The notes beneath the pieces were generated by a model. The model made no database searches and was not told where the DNA came from. It saw only the letters and a list, made by a program, of their open reading frames with translations. Below, piece after piece: positions 34,818 through 41,909 of a stretch of 64,000 nt of DNA. The stretch's first letter is position 1; every line of letters starts with the position of its first letter. Location of the stretch: NCBI RefSeq assembly GCF_017315725.1, contig NZ_JAFLRG010000002.1:1984001-2048000 (forward strand), read 5' to 3'. Origin of the DNA: Trinickia acidisoli. GTDB taxonomy: Bacteria > Pseudomonadota > Gammaproteobacteria > Burkholderiales > Burkholderiaceae. Both the position numbers and the translations under genes were made by a program.

Positions 34818-35879
34818 TTAGCTCGATTGCAGCATTTGTTCGATCTGCCGCAGGATGTCGTCGCGTTTGTCACGCGATAGCCCGCGTAACCGCAACTCGA
34901 GCCGATCGTCACCATAGGATTTCAGGTCACCCACCGCCACGCCATCCAGCTTGATTTCCATACGCTGCGCGTAACGTTGGCGCGTCGTAGGCTTGAGGTC
35001 CTCCTGCGGAGTCGCTCGGCCTTTGACGATGTCGGCGACTTGCCGTGTACTAAGGTCGTCCGAAACGATGCGATTGATCAAACGCAGCGTTGCCTCGATT
35101 CCACGCGCCGAGAAGTAGCGGCCCACCTGATACGCCATGTTCGAACCGAAGCGATCGGGGCGAGCAACCATTTCCTGCATGATCGATTCGGGAAGCTTCG
35201 CGAGCGACAGTGCTACGGCGATGGTGGATTCGTCGAGCCCAAGGTGTTCGGCCAACTCTTTTTGACTCTGGAAATGCATTTCATCGAGAAACCGTCGCCA
35301 GACAACGGCGTTGTCGAAAACGGTTTGCGAATCGCGCTGGACGTTAAGGTCGTAACCGAGCTTGTAGCTTTCGATGCCGATCGGTAGATCGACAACGACG
35401 GCCTTGACCGTTTCCTTATTCGCCTCTTTCAAGGCGCGGACGCGGCGGCCCCCGTCGCTGACGAAATACGTACCGACATTGGCATAGTCTGGAATGACGT
35501 GGATCGCTTGCTGCTGGCCTTGCTTTGCCAGATTGACGGCCAGCTCGGCGATCGACGCCTTCAGATAGAAATGTCGTGGATTGAACGGGCTCGGTTTGAT
35601 GGCCTTCAGTTCGAGTTCGATCACTTGGCCCGCGTGGTAATTATTCGCAATACGCCACGTGCGGTAGTCGACCGATTCGTTTGCATTGGCTGCGTCGATA
35701 GCAGGCGGAACAGCGTGAAGAGCCGGTTCGGTGCGCGGCGTCGCGGTTTTCACGGACGGTGCCGCGTCGTTCTTTACGAGATCATCAATCGCGTTGAGCC
35801 GATCGAGTGCCGTGCGCTTCTCGCTGCTCGTTGTGTCGGGGCGCGCTTGAAAGCCTTTGGCCAACTGAGAGGGTTTCAT
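34818..35879 (-). CDS. parB: ParB-family chromosome-partition protein
   Basis: 353 residues. A disordered N-terminus, then the ParB CTPase/N-engagement region (IKPSPFNPRHFY, SDGGRRVRALKEA), the HTH region (QKELAEHLGLDESTIAVALSLAKLP) and a C-terminal dimerisation part. It should bind the nearby TTTATGCGCATAAA sites and work with ParA. Order on the minus strand is parA then parB, with a parS-like site in the 24-bp gap between them. Confidence 0.93.
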   Translation of the reverse strand: MKPSQLAKGFQARPDTTSSEKRTALDRLNAIDDLVKNDAAPSVKTATPRTEPALHAVPPAIDAANANESVDYRTWRIANNYHAGQVIELELKAIKPSPFNPRHFYLKASIAELAVNLAKQGQQQAIHVIPDYANVGTYFVSDGGRRVRALKEANKETVKAVVVDLPIGIESYKLGYDLNVQRDSQTVFDNAVVWRRFLDEMHFQSQKELAEHLGLDESTIAVALSLAKLPESIMQEMVARPDRFGSNMAYQVGRYFSARGIEATLRLINRIVSDDLSTRQVADIVKGRATPQEDLKPTTRQRYAQRMEIKLDGVAVGDLKSYGDDRLELRLRGLSRDKRDDILRQIEQMLQSS

Positions 35880-35887
35880 TCAGGGTC

Positions 35888-35903
35888 CTTTATGCGCATA
35901 AAG
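35888..35903. promoter_or_regulatory. parS-like site 1
   Basis: Perfect 16-bp palindrome CTTTATGCGCATAAAG between the parA stop and the parB start. The core equals what I recall as the chromosome-2 parS of Burkholderia cenocepacia (GTTTATGCGCATAAAC). Confidence 0.8.
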
Positions 35904-36566
35904 TCAGGGGAGCATCGAGGCGATTTCGTTGGCGCAGGCGCGGATTTCCGCAGCGGCCAGTTTTGCGCCCCGGTCGCTCATTTGCAATACGGTCTGCCCC
36001 AGCGCCATCGCCTGTTTATAGGCTTCGCGCGTGGGGATTTGTGTCTTGAGGAGAGGGAATCCGAGATCTTCGAGCGCGCGCTTGAGTTCACGCGTCAGCA
36101 TGCGTTTTTCTTCGGTCTTGTTTAGCAGGAACACCGCGCGAAGGTCCTCATTCATGACCTGGGCCTGCTGCACGAGCTTGACTAAGCCGACGCTCGACCA
36201 GTAATCCGCAGGCGATGACGAGGTCGGGATGACGGCAACCGACGCTGCCAGCAACACGACGCCGGATACCTTCTCTGTGATGGAGGGTGGGCAGTCGACG
36301 ACGATGACGTCGTAGTCGCCAATGAACTTCTTGATCTCTCGATGAATTTGCCCGCCGGCTTCCGACAGATTGACGACAGGGAAAGGGATGCCGGTTTCAT
36401 CGTTGGCGGAAGCGCTGGCCCAGTGCACCAAGGTGTTTTGACCATCAGCGTCGACAACGAGGACGCGCTTCCCTTTTTCATGAAAGGCCGCGCCGAGATG
36501 CATGGCGATCGTGCTTTTGCCGACCCCACCCTTCTGTTGAGTTACCGCGACGATTTCCGCTGCCAA
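35904..36566 (-). CDS. parA: ParA-family partition ATPase
   Basis: 220 residues when started at the TTG at 36566, which has AAGGAG seven bases upstream; the longer ATG frame would begin inside a parS-like site and add 37 AT-rich residues. Deviant Walker A VTQQKGGVGKST, Walker A' VVDADGQNTLVHW, Walker B IVVDCPPS. It drives segregation together with ParB. Like other short ParA proteins it lacks an N-terminal HTH, so autoregulation would depend on ParB or on the parS sites. Confidence 0.92.
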   Translation of the reverse strand: MAAEIVAVTQQKGGVGKSTIAMHLGAAFHEKGKRVLVVDADGQNTLVHWASASANDETGIPFPVVNLSEAGGQIHREIKKFIGDYDVIVVDCPPSITEKVSGVVLLAASVAVIPTSSSPADYWSSVGLVKLVQQAQVMNEDLRAVFLLNKTEEKRMLTRELKRALEDLGFPLLKTQIPTREAYKQAMALGQTVLQMSDRGAKLAAAEIRACANEIASMLP

Positions 36567-36665
36567 TTTTTCACTCCTTAAGAGATCGACGAATTTTACA
36601 GTGTAAATTTTAGTTTTCAATGTTTTCGTCGTTATGTCACCACGCATTAGCTGTTTGGCCAGGTG

Positions 36666-36681
36666 GTTTATGCGCATAAAT
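36666..36681. promoter_or_regulatory. parS-like site 2
   Basis: GTTTATGCGCATAAAT, 100 bp upstream of the parA start. Confidence 0.78.
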
Positions 36682-36984
36682 CAAGGAATCGGGCGTCGCT
36701 CGGGCGATTGAGTCGAGGAGGGTTCTCGATTTTGATCTGGGCGATGTGGAGTCCCACCGAATGCTGGCTCCGGTGTGACGCTGGCGGGATTGGTGGACGT
36801 GGTGCCCGTTCGAGAGGTTCGACATACCAGGGAAGATCGCCTCTATTCTTCGAGGCTGATACCTCAACAATGAGGGCAGTCAGGTCGCTGTGGGATACGG
36901 AGATGTAGCGGTACGACGACGCGAAGTGCGCAGCGTAACCCCGCTGAGATCGAACAGCAGCCTTCTTACCCAGCGTGCCGCCCT

Positions 36985-37000
36985 CTTTATGCGCATAAAC
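36985..37000. promoter_or_regulatory. parS-like site 3
   Basis: CTTTATGCGCATAAAC, 190 bp before the ArsC-like gene. Confidence 0.78.
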
Positions 37001-37193
37001 CCGTCGGCACCTGCAGCGATTCGGATACCAAGTCCTTCCAGCGCTGTGATTGTGATAGGCGAAAACCAGCCGTGGGTCTTTGCTAATGGATATGCCTTGT
37101 TGTGCGGCTCAGTAAGGCGTGAAATGCAGATCGCCCCTCGCGCAAGCGTCAACGCCTTAAAATGAGGGCCTCTCGCAAATAGGTGTCGCACCC

Positions 37194-37553
37194 ATGATTA
37201 CCGTCTATCACAACCCTCGCTGCTCGAAGTCTCGCGGCGCTTGCGAACTCGTCAGCGATCGGATTCACCAATCGGGCGAGGCAGTGAAAATCGTCGAGTA
37301 CTTGAAGGAGCCGCCGTCCGTTGCCGATCTAGAGGCGCTCCACAAGATGCTGGGCGGCACCGTCAGAGATATGATCCGCGACAACGAGGCCGCATATCGG
37401 GAACTGGGACTCGCCGAGCCAACCCTGAGCGACGATCAACTCTACGAAGCGATTGCTGCGCATCCCATTCTGTTGCAGCGGCCCATCATCGTACGCGAGG
37501 GCCGCGCGGTAATCGGGCGGCCGCCGGAAAACGTCGAAACGCTCTTCAAGTAA
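37194..37553 (+). CDS. Glutaredoxin-dependent arsenate reductase-like protein (ArsC/Spx fold)
   Basis: 119 residues. N-terminal YHNPRCSKSRGA has the single catalytic Cys with the ArsC anion loop; IVEYLKEPPSVADL and HPILLQRPIIVREGRAVIGRPPE, including the conserved arginines, complete the ArsC family pattern. It reduces arsenate to arsenite with glutaredoxin in relatives. No arsR or arsB is nearby, so physiological arsenate resistance is not supported by context. It converges with the bufferin operon. Confidence 0.9.
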   Translation: MITVYHNPRCSKSRGACELVSDRIHQSGEAVKIVEYLKEPPSVADLEALHKMLGGTVRDMIRDNEAAYRELGLAEPTLSDDQLYEAIAAHPILLQRPIIVREGRAVIGRPPENVETLFK

Positions 37554-37685
37554 CGCTCCAATCACGCGCGTGCAGGCTCGTACCCAAGCGAGCCGCGAGC
37601 CAACGCCGGCAATCGACGTCCTGCCGCGCACTTCCCTTTCGTTGGAGATATCACGGAATAGACTCGTTTTGTACAGCATCAGCCG

Positions 37686-38147
37686 TCACGCGTGCGTTCC
37701 TTGAACGCGAGCGACTTTGAACCGTTGAATGAGTCCTTGCAGCGACCAGCGCCCAACGCCGTGGAAGAACAAATAAGCGATAAGCACGGCCCACAGAATG
37801 TGGTCCTTGATCATCACGAGTTCGAGGTCTGGGTAGGATGTGACCGCGACGAAATTGACGACGAAAAGTCCCGCTGCCGCAAACCGGCCCTGCCAGCCGA
37901 GCAATAGCAGCACCGGGAAAATCAATTCGCCTCCGGCACCCATCACGGCAGCAACGGCGGGAGGTAAAACGGGGACGTGATATTCGTTGGAAAACAAATA
38001 GAGCGTACTGTCCCAACTGCGCAATTTGGTCAGCCCGGAAAGGAAAAACACGCGAAATAGGTAAAGCCTGACCGCGAGCGTGAACAGCGGCTGCAGCGCA
38101 ACCGCAACGTCGTCGAGACGGCGGAGCAGGTTAGAAATGATTTTCAT
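37686..38147 (-). CDS. bufD: DoxX-family membrane protein of the bufferin operon
   Basis: 153 residues from the ATG at 38147 (GAGGAG upstream). Four transmembrane helices (ALQPLFTLAVRLYLFRVFFLSG, PPAVAAVMGAGGELIFPVLLL, FAAAGLFVVNFVAVTS, HILWAVLIAYLFFHG) and the DoxX signature YLFRVFFLSGLTKL. In other bacteria DoxX proteins accompany MNIO/bufferin genes. Their role, perhaps in membrane redox or export, is unknown. The start lies 17 bp inside the previous gene, so translation is coupled. Confidence 0.8.
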   Translation of the reverse strand: MKIISNLLRRLDDVAVALQPLFTLAVRLYLFRVFFLSGLTKLRSWDSTLYLFSNEYHVPVLPPAVAAVMGAGGELIFPVLLLLGWQGRFAAAGLFVVNFVAVTSYPDLELVMIKDHILWAVLIAYLFFHGVGRWSLQGLIQRFKVARVQGTHA

Positions 38148-38898
38148 GGCGATGCTCCTCGATGGAAAGAACGAGTCGGTGGCCAAATAGTTGCGTGAGC
38201 AACCAATTGACATCTGCGCTTGATCGATTGAATGCCGTCTGAACGGGGGTGCCGGCCATTAGCGCGGTCATCGCTTCGGCCTCGGCGGAGGCGAGGGGCT
38301 GCCAACGCACCGCGAAGGCTTCCCGCCAGATCAAGACGGATTGTCCGCCGGCGCCCAACTGCGCAGCGACACCACCCGCATGCATCTGCAAGATGTCGGC
38401 GATGGGCCATAGGCGCGAGCGCACCAGTCCAGCCGACGGCACGAATCGCAACGAGGCTGCCGCGAAACGCTCAGGGCCGAGCTCTGCAAGCATCGCGCCA
38501 TCGGTCGCGTTCGTATCCATGTCAGCGGCGAAGTACGCATGGTGCAGCAGCCAGTCGACGTCCGCGACGTCGCCCAAATACGGAAGTTCGGCAGCGGGCT
38601 CGAAGCTCCGAATGAAGGCGGGTAGGTCGATGCCGTCGTCGTGAAGGTTTGCCGACTTCGCCGGCACATGATCGACATAGGCACGTGCGAGCGCTCGGAA
38701 GTACTCGTCCCCGACGAGCTGTACGACGTTGGGGAAAGCATCGGTCAAGGCCGCAATGCGGTTCAGGCGCGAATTGTTTCGATAGACGTCCACTTGCCGA
38801 CGCGTCGCAGCGGTGATGCCATGCGATACGAACGTGTCGTCGACGAGCGACGCGGCGAAATCGCCGAGCAGCGCTTCGTACACCGTCTGCGTCAGCAT
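38131..38898 (-). CDS. bufC: MNIO partner protein (DUF2063, BufC/HvfC type)
   Basis: 255 residues. An N-terminal DUF2063 domain (YEALLGDFAASLVDD, VYRNNSRLNRIAALTDAFPNVVQLVGDEYF), then a second domain with YLGDVADVDWLLHHAYFA. Such partner proteins bind the leader of the precursor and present it to the MNIO enzyme. It overlaps bufB by 7 bp and bufD by 17 bp, indicating tight co-translation and probably a stoichiometric complex. Confidence 0.87.
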   Translation of the reverse strand: MLTQTVYEALLGDFAASLVDDTFVSHGITAATRRQVDVYRNNSRLNRIAALTDAFPNVVQLVGDEYFRALARAYVDHVPAKSANLHDDGIDLPAFIRSFEPAAELPYLGDVADVDWLLHHAYFAADMDTNATDGAMLAELGPERFAAASLRFVPSAGLVRSRLWPIADILQMHAGGVAAQLGAGGQSVLIWREAFAVRWQPLASAEAEAMTALMAGTPVQTAFNRSSADVNWLLTQLFGHRLVLSIEEHRHENHF

Positions 38899-39764
38899 GT
38901 TGCCACCTCGGCCAGCGCTAAGCCTGCCGCGCCGGCATCCACGCGTGCCGTCGCTGCGAGCAGCCGTCGTTCGAGGTGTTCGTACTCATGCAGCAGCACG
39001 TCGAATGGAGGCAGGTTCGTATCGCGCTCGAGCAGCACCGGCGTCGGCCCGAAGCGTTCCAGCGCGGCATCGAGCAATGTCCAAACGGCGTCGGAGACGG
39101 GCGCGCCGTGCGTATCGATCGCAACGTCGTCGAGCCACTCGAATCCGGCCACGTGCATTTCGCCGATGCAGTGCTTCGGCAATCGCGCAAGTTCCGCCAA
39201 CGGGTCGATGCCGAGGTTCAATGCGTTAACGTGCAGATTGTTCAGGTCGACCAACACGCCGCAGCCGGTTCGCGAGACGAGTTCGGCGAGCATGTCCGCT
39301 TCCGTGCAGATCTCCCCTTCGAAAGCGACGTACGCGGAGACGTTTTCGATCAAGATCGGCCGGCCGAGGGCGTTTTGAACGACGTCGATGTGCCGAGCAA
39401 CGACCTCCAGCGCGCCTTCGACACGCGGCACGGGAAGCAGATCGTTGAAATAGCGCATGCCCGCGCGATTCCAGGACAGATGCTCGGAGACGAGCGCGGG
39501 CTCGATGCGTGCGACGAGCGATTTCAATTGATTCAAGTGATTCTCATCGGGCGTTTCGAGGCTCCCGAGCCCGAGGCCCACTCCGTGCAGACTCACGGGA
39601 TAGCAAGCGCGTACTCGTTCGAGCGCCGCAACCGGTTCGCCACCGCCGAAATAGTTTTCGCTGTGGGCCTCCCACCAGCCGACCGCGGGGCGCTGCGTGA
39701 GCACGGCGGCGGCATGTGGTCCGCGCAGTCCCAGCCCTGCTCCGCTCAATGCCTTCGAATTCAT
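38892..39764 (-). CDS. bufB: Multinuclear non-heme iron oxidative enzyme (DUF692, MNIO)
   Basis: 290 residues from the ATG at 39764 (AAGGAG upstream). TIM-barrel DUF692 signatures: AHSENYFGGG, SLHGVGLGLGS, VSEHLSW, DLLPVP, LIENVSAY, LVDLNNLHVNALN, GEMHVAGF and IDTHGAPVSDAVW. The His, Glu, Asp and Asn residues in these are the usual ligands of the di/tri-iron centre. Related enzymes oxidise cysteines of a secreted peptide to thiooxazole or oxazolone/thioamide groups that bind copper. Precursor gene directly upstream. Confidence 0.92.
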   Translation of the reverse strand: MNSKALSGAGLGLRGPHAAAVLTQRPAVGWWEAHSENYFGGGEPVAALERVRACYPVSLHGVGLGLGSLETPDENHLNQLKSLVARIEPALVSEHLSWNRAGMRYFNDLLPVPRVEGALEVVARHIDVVQNALGRPILIENVSAYVAFEGEICTEADMLAELVSRTGCGVLVDLNNLHVNALNLGIDPLAELARLPKHCIGEMHVAGFEWLDDVAIDTHGAPVSDAVWTLLDAALERFGPTPVLLERDTNLPPFDVLLHEYEHLERRLLAATARVDAGAAGLALAEVATC

Positions 39765-39863
39765 TTTCGTTGCTCCTTGTATGCGGCCGATCGCGTACGC
39801 GCGCGGGCAATCGATCGGCGGCCGCACTCGAACCGGCGGCCGCCGGTGCAGAGTCAGCCCCGC

Positions 39864-40109
39864 TTACATACCAGGCGTCAGCGAGCCGCCGAGGTTCGCG
39901 CACGTCCCCTTCGGCACCACCCTGAATTCGCCCTTGTCCATGTCCTTCGTCGATTGCCCGGCGCACGAGTGGGCGTTGCCTTTGCAATCGTTTTGTCCGG
40001 CCTTCGCGATTCCATAGCACTTGGCCATGTCGGCAGCGAAAACGGGCGTGGCGAGCGTTGCACCGAGGGCGGCGGTGAAGGCGGCGGCAGCGATCCATTG
40101 CTTGTTCAT
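39864..40109 (-). CDS. bufA: Bufferin precursor peptide (DUF2282, BufA1 type)
   Basis: 81 residues from the ATG at 40109 (AGGAGA upstream). Cleavable Sec signal peptide ending TPVFA, then four cysteines at 31, 42, 49 and 70 in the DUF2282 pattern KCYG, NDC, HSCAG and GTC. In characterised bufferins some of these cysteines become copper-binding heterocycles made by the MNIO enzyme before export. The short length, the Lys/Gly-rich core and the order bufABCD on one strand agree. This protein is a ribosomally made, modified peptide intended for the periplasm. Confidence 0.9.
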   Translation of the reverse strand: MNKQWIAAAAFTAALGATLATPVFAADMAKCYGIAKAGQNDCKGNAHSCAGQSTKDMDKGEFRVVPKGTCANLGGSLTPGM

Positions 40110-40555
40110 TTGATTCTCCTGAGGTGGATGTAAGAAAGCCGATAAAGAGGCTTTGATTGCTCGAGCCGGCGTCGGTCTGTCGAAGCGCCAGTGGAGCGAA
40201 CCGTTTCGATGGCTGCTCCACCGGTCGGCGCTTAGTCGCGACGCACGACCCTTGCAGTCCTCAATACGCGGGGCCGGTACGATCGGATGCAACGCGATCT
40301 TAAAAGTCGCGCCGTTGCGTCATCGGACCGTCATAGATGTGTCGATTCGTAATCGGTACGGGATATCGACGAGTTATCCACAGATTCTGTGGAAAAGTTT
40401 GTGGAAAGGGTGACGCGAACCCACAGCCCACCGGGCGTTTAGTGGTTTGCCGGTAAAACGGGCCGACGCGGCGCAGTACCGGCGACTATCATGGAAAGCT
40501 CGGGCCGAGCCTATCCGTTTGGCGTTGTCGTTCTCACTCGAAGGGGGCAAGAACC
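40110..40555. other. Divergent promoter region between bufA and the FMN reductase gene
   Basis: No gene. It contains a perfect DnaA box and the promoters of two divergent genes. I could not identify an ECF sigma promoter for bufA with confidence. Confidence 0.5.
40374..40382 (+). promoter_or_regulatory. Perfect DnaA box (TTATCCACA)
   Basis: TTATCCACA matches the strict DnaA consensus and is followed within 30 bp by two TGTGGAAA-type half-copies on the other strand (CTGTGGAAAAGTTTGTGGAA). It lies about 7 kb from the iteron array, not beside it. Confidence 0.65.
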
Positions 40556-41113
40556 ATGACCTACAAGATCGAAGTCGTCGTCGGCAGCTTGCGACGGGAA
40601 TCGTTCAACAAGCAACTCGCGCACGCCTTGACCAAACTCGCGAGCAGCGAATTCGAGTTCTCGTTCCTCGATATCGGCACGCTGCCGTTGTACAGCCAAG
40701 ACTACGACTCGAATTATCCCGACGTGGCGAAGCAGTTGAAGGCGCGCGTGGAGGCCGCGACCGGGTTGCTGTTCGTGACGCCCGAATACAACCGTTCGAT
40801 GCCGGGCGTGCTGAAAAATGCGCTCGATTGGGGTTCGCGGCCGTGGGGCACGAACTCATGGAAGAACAAGCCGGCAGCCGTCTGCGGGATTTCGGTCGGC
40901 GCGACGGGCACCGCGCTGGCGCAGCAACATCTGCGCAACGTTCTCGCTTATTTGGACGTACCCACGCTCGGTCAGCCCGAGATTTTCCTCAAACACGCCG
41001 AGGCCTTTTTCGACAGCAACGGTGCGATTACAAACGAGGACACGCGCAAGTTCCTCACGACGTTCGTCCAGCGCTTCGAAGCATGGGTGGAGCGCCACTC
41101 GCCTGCGAAGTGA
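40556..41113 (+). CDS. NAD(P)H-dependent FMN reductase (ChrR/quinone reductase type)
   Basis: 185 residues, flavodoxin-like. FMN phosphate loop VVGSLRRESFNKQL, then TPEYNRSMPGVLKNALDWGSRP, the signature of NADPH-dependent FMN, quinone and chromate reductases. Cytoplasmic. It probably makes two-electron transfers to quinones and so limits oxidative stress. GGGGGC and the AAGAACC before the ATG are a weak ribosome site. It is divergent from the copper-related bufferin operon; shared stress control is possible but not shown. Confidence 0.9.
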   Translation: MTYKIEVVVGSLRRESFNKQLAHALTKLASSEFEFSFLDIGTLPLYSQDYDSNYPDVAKQLKARVEAATGLLFVTPEYNRSMPGVLKNALDWGSRPWGTNSWKNKPAAVCGISVGATGTALAQQHLRNVLAYLDVPTLGQPEIFLKHAEAFFDSNGAITNEDTRKFLTTFVQRFEAWVERHSPAK

Positions 41114-41117
41114 TCAC

Positions 41118-41852
41118 TTACCGCAGGTCAGGGCCTGGCTCGTCGCCATGATAGGTTTCCTCGTCCTGCAGGTCCTCGTCGGGGACCGTCGTCGGGCGAG
41201 CCGCGTTGTCTTGTTGAGCAGCAGGCGGCTTGCCATGCCCGGCGGCGAAGACCGCGCCCATCCCCGGCGCCGAGCCTGCGGCGACCGCAGTCGCCGCCGC
41301 TTCGGTCGCGGGGCGTGTGGCTTGCGCTATCCCGCTCGCCGGATTGACGGCGGTGTCTCGGGCATAGCTGTAGACGGTGGCGCGTGATGTGGGCGGCACG
41401 GGAGCGCTCGATTTGAAACCGAGTTCTTCGAGCGGGGAATGCGAACGGGTGGCTTCGTCGATGGGCGGGTGCCACGTGGAGGCGCGCGCCTCGATGTCGA
41501 GCGGCGCCATCGTTTCGAGCGTTGCGCGCGTCAGATCAGCTATCGCATCGGTTGCGGCGTCCACGCACACCATGACCGCGCCGCGTCGAACCGCCTCGGC
41601 GTATTGCACGCGCTCGTGCTCGGGAGGCGCGGTCTCGAATAACGACTCGAAAAAGCGCTCGATGCTCGCAAGCAACCCCTCGTTTGTCGTCGGCGCGGAC
41701 TCGTAGGCCGTCGTCGCATCGCTTGCGTAGGTCGGCTCGCATTTGGCCTTCAGCGTGACGTTTTCCGACGTGACGCCGGCGGCAATGAGCGCGTCGCGAG
41801 CGGCTTCAGCTTGGGGATACGTATCGAAAAACGCGATGACGGTGTGCTGCAT
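41118..41852 (-). CDS. General-stress-type protein, unknown function
   Basis: 244 residues from the ATG at 41852, with AGGAGG seven bases upstream (a longer in-frame start has no ribosome site). N-terminal ferredoxin-like YsnF/heat-induced-stress-type fold: HTVIAFFDTYPQAEAARDALIAAGV, then an acidic alpha region and a Val-rich strand RRGAVMVCVDAAT. The C-terminal half is Ala/Pro/Gly-rich and low complexity. Genes like this are common near stress regulators. It lies 57 bp downstream of the hybrid kinase and may be its target. Confidence 0.65.
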   Translation of the reverse strand: MQHTVIAFFDTYPQAEAARDALIAAGVTSENVTLKAKCEPTYASDATTAYESAPTTNEGLLASIERFFESLFETAPPEHERVQYAEAVRRGAVMVCVDAATDAIADLTRATLETMAPLDIEARASTWHPPIDEATRSHSPLEELGFKSSAPVPPTSRATVYSYARDTAVNPASGIAQATRPATEAAATAVAAGSAPGMGAVFAAGHGKPPAAQQDNAARPTTVPDEDLQDEETYHGDEPGPDLR

Positions 41853-41909
41853 GATGACCTCCTCGAGGCTTGTTGCGAGTACGGCACGCAAAATTCGCGC
41901 CGGACCCGC

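Larger units (their letters stand above)
36567..37193. other. Centromere-like region without a gene
   Basis: Contains two parS-like palindromes and no convincing gene; open frames here lack codon bias. Confidence 0.55.

Noticed and set aside
37194..37553. An arsenic-resistance locus
   Set aside because: Only an ArsC-like protein is present; no arsR, arsB, acr3 or arsH homologue is adjacent.
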